Positions 1 to 15,569 of a DNA stretch of 64,000 nucleotides are shown here, one piece after another. The stretch is from Pseudomonas sp. R28(2017) (GTDB taxonomy: Bacteria > Pseudomonadota > Gammaproteobacteria > Pseudomonadales > Pseudomonadaceae), in contig NZ_NEHW01000002.1 of NCBI RefSeq assembly GCF_002112505.1, forward strand, positions 310,001 to 374,000, written 5' to 3'. Within the stretch, counting starts at the first letter, position 1. Every line of letters begins with the position of its first letter. A program made the position numbers and the translations under genes. A model generated the notes under the pieces. That model made no database searches and was not told where the DNA came from. It worked only from the letters and a program-made list of their open reading frames with translations.

Positions 1-12
1 AATGGCTGTACT

Positions 13-105
13 GGCCTCTTCGCGGGCAAGCCCGCTCCCACAAGTACCGCGCAGATTGTGAAAGTTGTAACGACCTGTGGCAGCGGGCTTGCCCGCGAAG
101 AGGCC
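13..105. repeat. REP pair (REPIN-like)
   Basis: Two copies of the P. putida-type REP face each other at 13-42 and 76-105. Each has the core palindrome cgggcaagcccg with flanks ggcctcttcg and ctcccaca, and they are separated by about 33 bp. The pair lies just downstream of the topB stop, where it could form a long hairpin in the transcript. Confidence 0.85.
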
Positions 106-120
106 AGTAAAGGCAATATA

Positions 121-2079
121 TCAGCTGGATGACTTACGCCGAGGTTGCCTTGGCTTGCGGGCAGCGGGTTTGCCCTCGGCGGCCTTGCCTTTCCCGGTAC
201 TGCGCCGCTTCTTCTTCCACGGCGCTGCCTTGCCAACGGCCGGCCCGGTAATGGTCATGCGCATCCCGCGGCATCGCTCCACCAGCTTGCCCATCCACGC
301 CGACTGGCGTGCGACGAACTCTTCCAGGCTCATCTCGCCGCTCTGCACCATGTCCAGCGCCTGTTCCCAGATGGCCGTGGTACCCGGGTCGGCAATGGCG
401 CGCGGCACGGCGTCGATCAGGCTGAAAGCGGCCGGGGTGGCGGACAGCGCCTTGCCGTTCTTCACCAGATAACCACGGTCGAGCAGGCCCTGGATGATGC
501 TGGCGCGGGTGGCTTCGGTGCCGATGCCAGTGGTTTCCTTGAGCTTTTGCTTGAGCCGCGGGTCGTCCACCAGCTTGGCGACGTTCTTCATCGCCTTGAT
601 CAGGTCGCCTTCGGTGAACGGCTTGGGCGACTGGGTCCACAGGTCCTTCAACTGCACGCCGTGCACATTGCAGTCCTGGCCTTCACGCAAGGCCGGCAGC
701 ACCTGGGCTGGTTGGGCCTCGCGGCCCTTGGCCGGGGTCAGCGCCTCGGGCAGGGCGCGGCGCCAGCCGGGCTCGACGATCTGCTTGCCGACCGCGCGCA
801 GGGCATGGCCGGCGCAGTCGAACTCGGCCTGGGTACGGTCGTATTCGTGGTTGGGCAGGAACTGCGCCAGGTAGCGGGCACGGATCAGCGTGTAGACCGC
901 CTTGTGCTTGGCGGGCAGGCGTGCCGGGTCGCTGGCGGCGGCGGTGGGGATGATGCCGTGGTGGGCGCTGACCTTGGCGTCGTTCCAGGCGCGTGAGCGG
1001 CGCTGTGGCTCCAGGTGCGCGTGCAGTGGCGCCAGGCTGGCGTCGGCCCGCTGCAACGCGGCGAGGATGGCCGGAGCCTCGCCGTGCTGGCTGACCGGCA
1101 GGTAGCCGCAGTCGCTGCGCGGGTAGGTGATCAGCTTGTGCGTCTCGTACAGCGCCTGGGCGATGTCGAGGGTTTCCTGGGCACCGAGGCCGAACTTCTT
1201 CGAGCACAGCTCCTGCAGGGTGCCCAGGTCGAAGGGCAGCGGTGCGGCCTCGCGCACGCGTTCGGTGGCGACCTTGAGTACCCGTGCGGTACCGGCGTTG
1301 TTCATGTCTGCAGCGGCCTGCCGGGCCAGTGCCGGGTTCAGGCAGCGGCCCTGGTCGTCGCAGGTGTCTTCCGGCGCACGCCACTGGGCGTTGAAGGTTT
1401 GCCCGGCCGCTTCGAGCTGCACGTCGATGGCCCAGAATGGCACGGGTACGAAGTCGGCGATGCTGCGGTCACGGTCCACCACCAGGCGCAAGGTCGGGGT
1501 CTGCACCCGGCCCACCGGCAGCACGCCCTGGTAGCCAGACTGGCGGCCGAGCAGGGTGAACAGCCGGCTCATGTTCATGCCGATCAGCCAGTCGGCGCGG
1601 GAGCGGCCCAGGGCCGAGTGGTAGAGGTTGAAGGTTTCCTGGCCGGGCAGCAGGCGCGCCAGGGCCTTGCGGATCGAGGCGTCGTCCAGGGCCGACAGCC
1701 ACAGGCGCTGGATCGGGCCACGGTAGCGGCAGTGCTCGACCAGCTCGCGGGCGATCATTTCGCCTTCGCGGTCGGCGTCGGTGGCGATCACCAGTTCGCG
1801 GGCTTCGCCGAGCAGGCGCTTGACTGCCTTGAACTGGCTGGCGGTCTTGGGCTTGACCAGCATTTTCCACTTTTCCGGGATGATCGGCAGGTCGGCTAGG
1901 TTCCAGCGCTTGTAGCGGTCGTCGTAGCTGTCGGGTGGGGCGGTTTCCAGCAGGTGCCCGATGCACCAGGTCACGCAGACATCGGTGCCCTGCCAGCAGC
2001 CGTCGGCCTTGCGGTTGGCACCGAGCACCTTGGCGATGTCTTTGGCCTGGGAGGGTTTTTCGCAGAGGAACAGGCGCAT
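121..2079 (-). CDS. topB: DNA topoisomerase III
   Basis: This is a type IA topoisomerase that relaxes negative supercoils and decatenates replication or recombination intermediates by single-strand passage. The protein is 652 aa, close to the E. coli enzyme. The N-terminus has the Toprim motif LCEKPSQAKDIAKVLG, followed by DADREGE (acidic metal site). The active-site region reads LITYPRSDCGYLP, with the catalytic Tyr before PRS. The C-terminus is a Lys/Arg-rich tail (about the last 30 residues), commonly used for DNA binding. REP pairs flank the gene on both sides, so it appears to be transcribed alone. Gene identity is very secure. Confidence 0.97.
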   Translation of the reverse strand: MRLFLCEKPSQAKDIAKVLGANRKADGCWQGTDVCVTWCIGHLLETAPPDSYDDRYKRWNLADLPIIPEKWKMLVKPKTASQFKAVKRLLGEARELVIATDADREGEMIARELVEHCRYRGPIQRLWLSALDDASIRKALARLLPGQETFNLYHSALGRSRADWLIGMNMSRLFTLLGRQSGYQGVLPVGRVQTPTLRLVVDRDRSIADFVPVPFWAIDVQLEAAGQTFNAQWRAPEDTCDDQGRCLNPALARQAAADMNNAGTARVLKVATERVREAAPLPFDLGTLQELCSKKFGLGAQETLDIAQALYETHKLITYPRSDCGYLPVSQHGEAPAILAALQRADASLAPLHAHLEPQRRSRAWNDAKVSAHHGIIPTAAASDPARLPAKHKAVYTLIRARYLAQFLPNHEYDRTQAEFDCAGHALRAVGKQIVEPGWRRALPEALTPAKGREAQPAQVLPALREGQDCNVHGVQLKDLWTQSPKPFTEGDLIKAMKNVAKLVDDPRLKQKLKETTGIGTEATRASIIQGLLDRGYLVKNGKALSATPAAFSLIDAVPRAIADPGTTAIWEQALDMVQSGEMSLEEFVARQSAWMGKLVERCRGMRMTITGPAVGKAAPWKKKRRSTGKGKAAEGKPAARKPRQPRRKSSS

Positions 2080-2200
2080 GGCCGGGAACGCTTCATCGGG
2101 GAATGATGGGCACTAGGATGCGCAAGCGGGGGCGCGGAGGCAAGTTTTATCTGGATGGATGTACAGGTTTTTGTCAGTGAAAGTGTCTTCAGCCTGTGCC

Positions 2201-2294
2201 GGCCTCTTCGCGGGCAAGCCCGCTCCCACAGGGACCGCACAGTTTTTCGAAGCTGTGGAGTACCTGTGGGAGCGGGCTTGCCCGCGAAGAGGCC
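2201..2294. repeat. REP pair (REPIN-like)
   Basis: Inverted REP copies at 2201-2230 and 2265-2294 share the same ggcctcttcgcgggcaagcc core as the copies at 13-105, with about 34 bp between them. They lie between the topB start and the GNAT gene stop. The rest of 2080-2309 shows no gene. Confidence 0.85.
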
Positions 2295-2309
2295 GGTGCA
2301 GGTGAAAGA

Positions 2310-2738
2310 TCAGGCGCGCGAGTCGCGCACCATGTCCACGTGCGGGATGCCGGCTTCGAGGAACTCCTCGCTGACTACGCGAAAGCCCAGGCGCTCGTAG
2401 AACGGCGTGGCGTGTACCTGCGCACTGAGCATCTGCTGCTTCAGGTCACGGTCCTGCGCTTCGACGATCACCGCGTTCATCAGCGCATCGCCCACTTTCA
2501 GGCCGCGCCAGTCCTTGAGCACCGAAACCCGGCCGATGGTGCCGTCAGGCAGCAGGCGGGCGGTGCCGATCGGGTAGTCGCCTTCCAGCGCCAGGAAGTG
2601 CGCGGCGCCCGGATCGTCGGAATCCCATTCCAGCTCTGGCGGTACATGCTGCTCGGCAATGAACACGGCTTCGCGGATACGGCGGATATCGGCGTTGTCC
2701 TTGTGCCAGTCGGCAAGGCGCACACGAATCTTATTCAT
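2310..2738 (-). CDS. GNAT family N-acetyltransferase
   Basis: This 142-aa protein has the GNAT fold pattern: an N-terminal RIREAVFIAEQHVPPELEWD segment, a beta-strand pair with IGTARLLPDGTIGRVSV, and the acetyl-CoA loop region WRGLKVGDALM. The C-terminal FYERLGFRVVSEEF motif is typical of the superfamily. It resembles the ElaA/YjcF type. The acceptor substrate cannot be told from sequence. The start overlaps the 3' end of the upstream cupin gene by 8 bp, so the two are probably co-transcribed and translationally coupled. Confidence 0.85.
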   Translation of the reverse strand: MNKIRVRLADWHKDNADIRRIREAVFIAEQHVPPELEWDSDDPGAAHFLALEGDYPIGTARLLPDGTIGRVSVLKDWRGLKVGDALMNAVIVEAQDRDLKQQMLSAQVHATPFYERLGFRVVSEEFLEAGIPHVDMVRDSRA

Positions 2739-3903
2739 TGGCGAATCCCAGGCTTCCTTGTTTGATCAGCTGCTGTACCAGCATAAGGCCATCCTCATCC
2801 TGCAACCACTGCTCAAGGTTGTCGATGTGTAACGCGTCGGCCGAGCACACCAGCTTGAGCAGTTCGCGCAGCTTGGCCGGCAGCGGGCAGCTGCGGCCGC
2901 TGGCGAACAGCATCAGGTCGTCGCCAAGCTCGGACCAGGCCATGCGCGCGCTCGGGTTGCGGATCAGGATGGCGCCGTCTTCCAGGGCTTCGACCAGCTC
3001 CTGTTCGTCCAGCTCTTCACCAACCACCTGCTCCGGGTAGCGCGGCTCGGTCATGAACTGGCCGAACCAGGTCAGCAGCAGGTCCTTGTCGTTGGTGTGC
3101 TTGTCGATCAGCGCCTTGAGGCGATCGAGGGCATCATGCTGGATCTGGTGCGGGTCGCTGGCAGGCTGCGCGTCGGCATCGCTGTAGCGCTCTTCGTCTG
3201 GCAGGAACTGGCCGAGGAAGTCGGTGAAGTGGGTCAGCACTTCGGCGGCGCTGGGGGCGCGGAAGCCGACCGAGTAGGTCAGGCAGTTGTCCACGGCCAC
3301 GCCGTAGTGGGCCAGGCGCGGTGGCAGGTAGAGCATGTCGCCCGGCTCCAGGGTCCATTCGCCGCTCTGTTCGAATTCGGCGAGGATGCGCAGGTCGGCG
3401 TGCTCCAGCAGCGGGCTGTCGCTGTTGCACATCTGGCCGATCTTCCAGTTGCGCTCGCCGTGGCCCTGCAGCAGGAACACGTCGTAGTTGTCGAAGTGTG
3501 GGCCGACGCTGCCACCCGGGGTGGCGAAGCTGATCATCACGTCATCGATACGCCAGCTTGGCAGGAAGCGGAAGTGCTCCAGCAGCTCGGCGACTTCCGG
3601 GACGAACTGGTCGACGGCCTGTACCAGCAGGGTCCAGTCCTTCTCCGGCAGCTCGGCGAAGGTGTCTTCGTTGAACGGGCCGCGACGCAGCTCCCACGGG
3701 TGGGCGCCGTGCTCGAGGACGATGCGCGACTCGACTTCCTCTTCCAGGGCCAGGCCGGCCAGCTCGTCGGGGTCGATCGGGCTTTCGAAGTCCGGGAAGG
3801 CCTGGCGCACCAGCAGTGGCTTCTTCTGCCAGTAGTCGCGCATGAATTCGCGGGCCGAGATGCCGCCGAGCAGCTGCAGTGGAGTATCAGGATTCATGTT
3901 CAA
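2731..3903 (-). CDS. cupin/JmjC protein, probable ribosomal protein L16 arginine 3-hydroxylase
   Basis: This 390-aa protein resembles the RoxA/YcfD family of Fe(II)/2-oxoglutarate oxygenases, which hydroxylate an arginine of ribosomal protein L16. The iron-binding HxD triad start is visible in GGSVGPHFDNYDVFLLQ, and the distal His lies in YLPPRLAHYGVAV. The N-terminus (ISAREFMRDYWQKKPLLVRQAF) is the conserved family entry motif. The C-terminal winged-helix part is also present, and the length is full for the family. The L16 target is inferred from the family and not shown here. The gene overlaps the downstream GNAT gene. Confidence 0.88.
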   Translation of the reverse strand: MNMNPDTPLQLLGGISAREFMRDYWQKKPLLVRQAFPDFESPIDPDELAGLALEEEVESRIVLEHGAHPWELRRGPFNEDTFAELPEKDWTLLVQAVDQFVPEVAELLEHFRFLPSWRIDDVMISFATPGGSVGPHFDNYDVFLLQGHGERNWKIGQMCNSDSPLLEHADLRILAEFEQSGEWTLEPGDMLYLPPRLAHYGVAVDNCLTYSVGFRAPSAAEVLTHFTDFLGQFLPDEERYSDADAQPASDPHQIQHDALDRLKALIDKHTNDKDLLLTWFGQFMTEPRYPEQVVGEELDEQELVEALEDGAILIRNPSARMAWSELGDDLMLFASGRSCPLPAKLRELLKLVCSADALHIDNLEQWLQDEDGLMLVQQLIKQGSLGFANE

Positions 3904-3937
3904 CCTATTGAAAAAACGTAATTTTCGTCCGGGAATA

Positions 3938-3964
3938 AAAACGCCCGGCCAGGCCGGGCGTTGA
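3938..3964 (-). terminator. Rho-independent terminator of purB-side/cupin gap
   Basis: A perfect hairpin, AACGCCCGGCC-A-GGCCGGGCGTT, spans 3940-3962. It is followed on the minus strand by a T-rich run (tttttattcc). It lies directly after the purB stop and therefore ends purB transcription before the cupin gene. Confidence 0.85.
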
Positions 3965-3978
3965 ACGCGACGGTCAGC

Positions 3979-6172
<2,194 letters not shown>

Positions 6173-6176
<4 letters not shown>

Positions 6177-7297
6177 GCGCGCGGGCTCCACGGCTCGGCC
6201 GTTTCGATCACGCCGCCGCCCAGGCACACTTCGCCGTCGTAGAACACCACCGACTGGCCCGGGGTCACGGCGCGCTGCGGCTCGTCGAACACGGCGCGGT
6301 AGCCGGTTTCGGTCAGCTCCAGGGTGCACTGCTGGTCGCTCTGGCGGTAGCGCACCTTGGCGGTCAGCTGGCGAGGGCTGCTCAGGTCGATCGGGTTGAC
6401 CCAGAAGATTTCCGAGGCGAGCAGGGCGCGGGAGAACAGCCATGGGTGTTCGTTGCCCTGGCCGACCACCAGCACATTGCGGATCAGGTCCTTGTGCAGC
6501 ACGTACCACGGCTCGTCACCGGCGTCCTTCAGGCCGCCGATGCCAAGGCCCTGGCGCTGGCCGATGGTGTGGTACATCAGGCCGTGGTGGCGGCCGATCA
6601 CTTCGCCGTCGGTGGTCTCGATGTTGCCTGGCTGGGCCGGCAGGTACTGCTTGAGGAAGTCGCTGAAGCGGCGCTCGCCGATGAAGCAGATGCCGGTGGA
6701 GTCTTTCTTCTTGGCGGTGGCCAGGCCGTGTTTTTCGGCGATGGCGCGAACCTCTGGCTTTTCCAGTTCGCCAACCGGGAACAGGGTGCGGGCAATTTCT
6801 TTGCCGCCGACGGCGTGCAGGAAGTAGCTCTGGTCCTTGTTCGGGTCCAGGCCCTTGAGCAGCTCGGTGAGCGCGCCGGTGTCGCGGCGGCGCACGTAGT
6901 GGCCGGTGGCGATCAGGTCGGCACCCAGCGACAGGGCGTAGTCGAGGAACGCCTTGAACTTGATTTCGCGGTTGCAGAGGATGTCCGGGTTGGGCGTGCG
7001 GCCGGCCTTGTATTCCTCGAGGAAGTGCTCGAACACGTTGTCCCAGTATTCGGCGGCGAAGTTGGCGGTGTGCAGCTTGATGCCGATGCGGTCGCACACG
7101 GCCTGGGCGTCGGCCAGGTCTTCACGGGCGGTGCAGTATTCGGTGCCGTCGTCTTCTTCCCAGTTCTTCATGAACAGCCCTTCCACCTGGTAGCCCTGCT
7201 CCATGAGCAAAAGGGCGGAGACGGAAGAGTCCACGCCGCCGGACATGCCGACGATGACGCGGGTCTTGGCGGGGTCTTTGAGTGCTGGGCTGGTCAT
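6173..7297 (-). CDS. mnmA: tRNA-specific 2-thiouridylase
   Basis: MnmA adds sulfur to uridine-34 of tRNA-Lys, -Glu and -Gln, receiving persulfide sulfur from the TusBCD/TusE relay. The protein is 374 aa with the PP-loop ATPase motif [16 protein letters not shown] near the N-terminus. The two catalytic cysteines are visible in LCNREIKFK and [12 protein letters not shown]. The tus relay genes are in the same window at 39509-40890, so both ends of the pathway are present. It overlaps hflD by 4 bp. Confidence 0.97.
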
Positions 7298-7356
7298 GTT
7301 TACCGGTGTGTATCAAGGGGGAAAAACGCCGATTCTATCAAAACCGGCGCGGCGCG

Positions 7357-7797
7357 TCAGTCGCGTAGCAGTTCGAGGCTGTGCAGCGGGCCTTTCAGGT
7401 AGTCGTCGAGGCAGCGTGGCACCAGTTCGCTGCGCCAGCGGGCGGGGTCGGCCAGCAGTTCGTCGCGGGTCAGCCACACGGCGCGGACGATGTCGCTGTC
7501 CAAGGCCAGGTCGGCATGGTGGCGCACGGGGCGTGCGGCGAAGCAGGTGCGCTGGTAGGTCACGCCGTTGCTGGGGGCGGTGTACAGGTAGATGCCGACC
7601 ACGCCGGTGAGTTCGACTTCCCAGGCGGTTTCTTCCAGGGTTTCGCGCAGGGCGGCCTGGGGCAGGGTCTCGTTGGGTTCGAGGTGGCCGGCGGGTTGGT
7701 TGAAGACGTGCTGGCCTGCCTTGAATTCTTCGACGAAGAGGAACTTGCCCTCATGTTCGACGATGGTGGCGACGGTGATATGCGGTTGCCAGGTCAT
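7357..7797 (-). CDS. nudJ: NUDIX hydrolase, NudJ-type phosphatase
   Basis: This is a 146-aa NUDIX protein. The Nudix box is seen as GHLEPNETLPQAALRETLEE with the REXXEE core. E. coli NudJ hydrolyses nucleoside di/triphosphates and HMP-PP; that activity here is by family. The start is ATG at 7797 (MTWQPHITVAT), because the upstream part of the open frame runs through REP sequence. Its place directly upstream of mnmA matches the nudJ-mnmA-hflD order known in E. coli, supporting the specific subfamily call. Confidence 0.88.
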   Translation of the reverse strand: MTWQPHITVATIVEHEGKFLFVEEFKAGQHVFNQPAGHLEPNETLPQAALRETLEETAWEVELTGVVGIYLYTAPSNGVTYQRTCFAARPVRHHADLALDSDIVRAVWLTRDELLADPARWRSELVPRCLDDYLKGPLHSLELLRD

Positions 7798-7834
7798 GTG
7801 CGGTGTCCTTTCAGATTGCCGGGACCGCTTTGCG

Positions 7835-7924
7835 GCCCTTCGCGGGCAAGCCCGCTCCCACAGGTACCGTGCAGGACTCAGTGTCTGCACCTTTCCTGTG
7901 GGAGCGGGCTTGCCCGCGAAGGGC
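7835..7924. repeat. REP pair (REPIN-like)
   Basis: Inverted REP copies lie at 7835-7863 and 7896-7924, separated by about 32 bp, in the gap between the monomeric isocitrate dehydrogenase gene and nudJ. Confidence 0.85.
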
Positions 7925-7949
7925 TGCGCAGCAGCCCCAATCCCAGAAA

Positions 7950-7982
7950 GCACAAACCCCGGTGCGTGGCCGGGGTTTGTGC
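7950..7982 (-). terminator. terminator of the monomeric isocitrate dehydrogenase gene
   Basis: The hairpin GCACAAACCCCGG / CCGGGGTTTGTGC has a 7-nt loop. It sits 19 bp after the stop of the minus-strand gene. Its arms carry no long T-run, so termination strength is uncertain. Confidence 0.65.
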
Positions 7983-8000
7983 TGTTACTTCAAGCGAACC

Positions 8001-11935
<3,935 letters not shown>

Positions 11936-11943
11936 GGCAATTG

Positions 11944-11982
11944 AAAACCGGCCGCTTCCGTTAAAGAAGCGGCCGGTTTTTT
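11944..11982 (+). terminator. Rho-independent terminator after icd
   Basis: The hairpin AAAACCGGCCGCTTC with loop cgttaaa and a matching 3' arm GAAGCGGCCGGTTTT is followed by TTTT. It is a strong candidate that ends icd. The A-run on the left arm means it may also serve the convergent cspD gene. Confidence 0.9.
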
Positions 11983-12005
11983 CGTATACCGGCAGAGAGC
12001 AGGGG

Positions 12006-12269
12006 TCAGACTTGCACGGTTACGCCCTCGGACTGGCCTGCGGCGCTGGCCGCGGCGGCAGCAACAGCGGCGTCCCTGATATTGACCGCATGCAGGCCCT
12101 TGGGGCCCTGAATGATCTCGAATACCACGGATTGGCCGGCCTTGAGCGTCTTGTATCCGTCCATCTGCACCGCTGAATAGTGCGCGAACAGATCCTCGGT
12201 TTTACCCTCCTCATTGACGAATCCGTAGCCCTTGGCATTGTTGAACCACTTGACTTTACCGCTTGCCAT
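12006..12269 (-). CDS. cspD: cold-shock domain protein CspD
   Basis: This 87-aa protein has a single cold-shock domain followed by an alanine-rich tail. RNA-binding motifs are KGYGFVNEEG (RNP1) and DLFAHYSAV (RNP2). CspD-type proteins are stationary-phase inhibitors of replication in E. coli; that role is by family. The start is ATG at 12269 (MASGKVKWF). As in many proteobacteria, cspD lies divergent from clpS-clpA; the 230-bp gap 12270-12499 must hold both promoters. Confidence 0.92.
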   Translation of the reverse strand: MASGKVKWFNNAKGYGFVNEEGKTEDLFAHYSAVQMDGYKTLKAGQSVVFEIIQGPKGLHAVNIRDAAVAAAAASAAGQSEGVTVQV

Positions 12270-12499
12270 CCCTATGTCCCTCTGCAAAGGACTCCATCAC
12301 TGGAGTATCATCCACTTCATCCGCATACGAACCATGCGAAAAATCTGGTTGACTGCGCGGATCTTTATCGACCACGGTGGGTTCTTATTGGTTGTAACAC
12401 CGTTTTGCCGATAGTCAAGGTCAGGTGGCGCGTGCGCCAGGGGCCGCCAATGCAGTCAACCCACAACCTTAACCTGTCGATCATGATGAAATTCTTTCC

Positions 12500-12862
12500 A
12501 TGCATGCACCCAGTGAGATTCGACTAACATTCAATCAGGATCGCCCGCAATCGAATGAGGACGACGGCTCAGGGCTTGCGGTACAGGAAGCCAAGCCGAT
12601 CCTGCAGGCGCCACCGATGTACAAGGTGGTTTTGTTCAACGATGACTACACGCCGATGGATTTCGTCGTCGAAGTGCTCGAAACGTTCTTCAGTCTGAAC
12701 CGCGAGCTGGCGACCAAGATCATGCTGACCGTCCATACCGAAGGGCGGGCAGTGTGCGGATTGTTTACCCGTGACATCGCCGAAACGAAGGCCATGCAGG
12801 TCAACCAATACGCCAGGGAAAGCCAGCATCCGCTACTCTGTGAAATCGAGAAGGACGGTTAA
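12500..12862 (+). CDS. clpS: ClpS, ATP-dependent Clp protease adaptor
   Basis: ClpS delivers substrates with N-terminal Leu, Phe, Tyr or Trp to ClpAP. The protein is 120 aa with an unstructured N-terminal extension of about 35 residues, then the core [20 protein letters not shown], which holds the residues that contact the N-degron and ClpA. It lies 30 bp upstream of clpA. Together with bpt and aat a few kilobases on, all the dedicated N-degron factors except ClpP are in this stretch. Confidence 0.96.
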
Positions 12863-12892
12863 TCGCCGACCACTTGGGTATGAGGTGAAGCT

Positions 12893-15163
12893 ATGTTAAA
12901 CCGCGAGCTCGAAGTCACCCTCAATCTTGCCTTCAAGGAGGCCCGTTCGAAACGTCATGAATTCATGACCGTCGAACATCTGCTGCTGGCACTCCTTGAC
13001 AATGAGGCTGCTGCGACCGTTCTGCGCGCCTGTGGCGCCAATCTCGACAAACTCAAGCACGACCTGCAAGAGTTCATCGACTCCACTACACCCCTGATCC
13101 CCGTCAACGACGAAGACCGCGAAACCCAGCCTACCCTGGGCTTCCAGCGTGTGCTGCAACGTGCCGTGTTCCACGTGCAGAGTTCCGGCAAGCGTGAAGT
13201 CACCGGTGCCAATGTGCTGGTGGCCATCTTCAGCGAACAGGAAAGCCAGGCCGTGTTCCTGCTGAAACAGCAGAGCGTGGCCCGTATCGACGTGGTCAAC
13301 TACATCGCCCATGGTATCTCCAAGGTGCCGGGCCATGGTTCGCACGCCGAGAGCGACCAGGAAATGCAGGACGAAGAGGGTGGCGAAACCTCCTCTTCGA
13401 GCAATCCGCTGGACGCCTACGCCAGCAACCTGAACGAGCTGGCCCGTGCCGGCCGTATCGACCCGCTGGTGGGCCGCGAGCAGGAAGTCGAGCGCGTGGC
13501 GCAGATTCTGGCCCGTCGGCGCAAGAACAACCCGCTACTGGTGGGTGAGGCCGGTGTCGGCAAGACAGCCATCGCCGAAGGCCTGGCCAAACGCATCGTC
13601 GACGGTCAGGTGCCTGACCTGCTGTCGCAGAGCGTGGTCTATTCGCTGGACCTCGGTGCACTGCTGGCCGGTACCAAGTACCGTGGCGACTTCGAGAAGC
13701 GCTTCAAGGCGCTGCTCGGCGAGCTGCGCAAGCGCCCGCAGGCGATCCTGTTCATCGACGAGATCCACACCATCATCGGTGCCGGTGCGGCGTCGGGCGG
13801 GGTGATGGATGCGTCCAACCTGCTCAAGCCACTGCTGTCGTCCGGTGAAATCCGTTGCATCGGTTCGACCACCTTCCAGGAGTTCCGGGGCATCTTCGAG
13901 AAAGACCGTGCCCTGGCGCGACGCTTCCAGAAGGTCGATGTCAGCGAGCCATCGGTGGAAGACACCGTCGGCATCCTGCGTGGCCTGAAAGGCCGTTTCG
14001 AGAGCCACCACAACATCGAGTACAGCGACGAAGCCCTGCGCGCCGCCGCCGAACTGGCCTCGCGCTATATCAATGACCGACACATGCCGGACAAGGCCAT
14101 CGATGTGATCGACGAGGCGGGTGCCTACCAGCGCCTGCAGCCGGAGGCTAACCGGGTCAAGCGCATCGACGTGCCGCAGGTCGAGGATATCGTTGCCAAG
14201 ATCGCGCGGATTCCGCCGAAGCATGTCACCAGTTCCGACAAGGAGCTGCTGCGTAACCTGGAGCGTGACCTGAAGCTGACCGTGTTCGGTCAGGACGCGG
14301 CAATCGACTCGCTGGCCACCGCCATCAAGCTGTCCCGTGCCGGCCTCAAGTCGCCGGACAAGCCGGTCGGTTCGTTCCTGTTCGCCGGCCCGACCGGTGT
14401 CGGCAAGACCGAGGCGGCGCGGCAGCTGGCCAAGGCGCTGGGCGTCGAGCTGGTGCGCTTCGACATGTCCGAGTACATGGAGCGCCACACCGTGTCGCGC
14501 CTGATCGGTGCACCGCCTGGCTACGTTGGGTTCGACCAGGGCGGCCTGCTGACCGAGGCGATCACCAAGCAACCGCACTGCGTGCTGCTGCTCGACGAAA
14601 TCGAGAAGGCCCACCCGGAAGTCTTCAACCTGCTGCTGCAGGTGATGGACCACGGGACCCTGACCGACAACAACGGGCGCAAGGCCGACTTCCGTAACGT
14701 GATCCTGATCATGACCACCAACGCCGGTGCTGAAACCGCCGCGCGGGCCTCGATCGGCTTCACCCATCAGGACCATGCGTCCGATGCCATGGAAGTCATC
14801 CGCAAGAGCTTCACGCCGGAGTTCCGCAACCGCCTGGACACCATCATCCAGTTTGGCCGCCTGAGCACCGAGACGATCAAGAGCATCGTCGACAAGTTCC
14901 TCATCGAACTGCAGGCGCAGCTGGAAGACAAGCGCGTGCTGCTGGAAGTCAGCGATGCCGCCCGCGGCTGGCTGGCGGTTTCCGGCTACGACGTGCAGAT
15001 GGGCGCACGGCCGATGGCGCGGCTTATCCAGGACAAGATCAAGCGGCCGCTGGCCGAGGAGATCCTGTTTGGCGAGCTGGCCGAGCACGGTGGTGTGGTG
15101 CATGTCGACCTGCGCGATGGCGAACTGGTGTTCGACTTCGAGACCACGGCTGAGGTTGCCTGA
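12893..15163 (+). CDS. clpA: ClpA, ATPase subunit of the ClpAP protease
   Basis: ClpA is the hexameric AAA+ unfoldase that feeds proteins to ClpP. The protein is 756 aa, full length. It has the N-terminal double Clp repeat (ClpS-binding, about residues 1-145), then two ATPase modules with Walker A motifs [13 protein letters not shown] and [13 protein letters not shown]. The first module's Walker B is ILFIDEIH. The second module carries [19 protein letters not shown] and the ClpP-docking loop region before the C-terminal D2-small domain. It is expressed with clpS and followed by two hairpins. Confidence 0.97.
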   Translation: MLNRELEVTLNLAFKEARSKRHEFMTVEHLLLALLDNEAAATVLRACGANLDKLKHDLQEFIDSTTPLIPVNDEDRETQPTLGFQRVLQRAVFHVQSSGKREVTGANVLVAIFSEQESQAVFLLKQQSVARIDVVNYIAHGISKVPGHGSHAESDQEMQDEEGGETSSSSNPLDAYASNLNELARAGRIDPLVGREQEVERVAQILARRRKNNPLLVGEAGVGKTAIAEGLAKRIVDGQVPDLLSQSVVYSLDLGALLAGTKYRGDFEKRFKALLGELRKRPQAILFIDEIHTIIGAGAASGGVMDASNLLKPLLSSGEIRCIGSTTFQEFRGIFEKDRALARRFQKVDVSEPSVEDTVGILRGLKGRFESHHNIEYSDEALRAAAELASRYINDRHMPDKAIDVIDEAGAYQRLQPEANRVKRIDVPQVEDIVAKIARIPPKHVTSSDKELLRNLERDLKLTVFGQDAAIDSLATAIKLSRAGLKSPDKPVGSFLFAGPTGVGKTEAARQLAKALGVELVRFDMSEYMERHTVSRLIGAPPGYVGFDQGGLLTEAITKQPHCVLLLDEIEKAHPEVFNLLLQVMDHGTLTDNNGRKADFRNVILIMTTNAGAETAARASIGFTHQDHASDAMEVIRKSFTPEFRNRLDTIIQFGRLSTETIKSIVDKFLIELQAQLEDKRVLLEVSDAARGWLAVSGYDVQMGARPMARLIQDKIKRPLAEEILFGELAEHGGVVHVDLRDGELVFDFETTAEVA

Positions 15164-15166
15164 GCC

Positions 15167-15193
15167 GCAGGGGGCTGCAAAGCAGCCCCCTGC
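15167..15193 (+). terminator. hairpin immediately after clpA
   Basis: A perfect 12-bp stem, GCAGGGGGCTGC-AAA-GCAGCCCCCTGC, starts 4 bp after the clpA stop. It lacks a T-run, so it may stabilise the transcript end, with the next hairpin doing the terminating. Confidence 0.65.
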
Positions 15194-15207
15194 AATCTGA
15201 CAGGCAC

Positions 15208-15237
15208 AAAAAAGCCCGGCACCTGGCCGGGCTTTTT
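15208..15237. terminator. bidirectional Rho-independent terminator between clpA and infA
   Basis: The stem AAAAAAGCCCGGC / GCCGGGCTTTTT has an A-run on the left and a T-run on the right. It can therefore terminate clpA (plus strand) and the convergent infA (minus strand). Confidence 0.9.
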
Positions 15238-15249
15238 CATGGCTAGAGC

Positions 15250-15468
15250 TTAGCGCGCACGGTAGGTGATGCGGCCCTTGCTCAGGTCGTATGGCGTCAG
15301 TTCGACGCGGACCTTGTCGCCAGTGAGAATACGGATGTAGTTCTTGCGCATCTTTCCGGAGATGTGCGCGGTTACGACGTGCCCGTTTTCCAACTCCACG
15401 CGGAACATGGTGTTGGGCAGGGTGTCGACGACAGTACCTTCCATTTCGAAGCTGTCTTCTTTCGACAT
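15250..15468 (-). CDS. infA: translation initiation factor IF-1
   Basis: IF-1 binds the 30S A site during initiation. The protein is 72 aa, the standard length, with the S1/OB-fold sequence [21 protein letters not shown] and the ending ITYRAR. Its position between clpA and bpt-aat is conserved in pseudomonads and enterobacteria. Confidence 0.98.
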
Positions 15469-15569
15469 GCAGTAGAGCCCTCGGATCCAGTGTTGGCCCG
15501 ACGCATAACCGCACCGGGCAAAAAAGTGGCGTGGATTATGCCCGAAAACTGTGTGTCAAGCCAATGCTT

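Noticed and set aside
13535..15514. 659-codon frame antisense to clpA and reaching past infA
   Set aside because: Covers a terminator and infA, and shows no domain; high-GC shadow.
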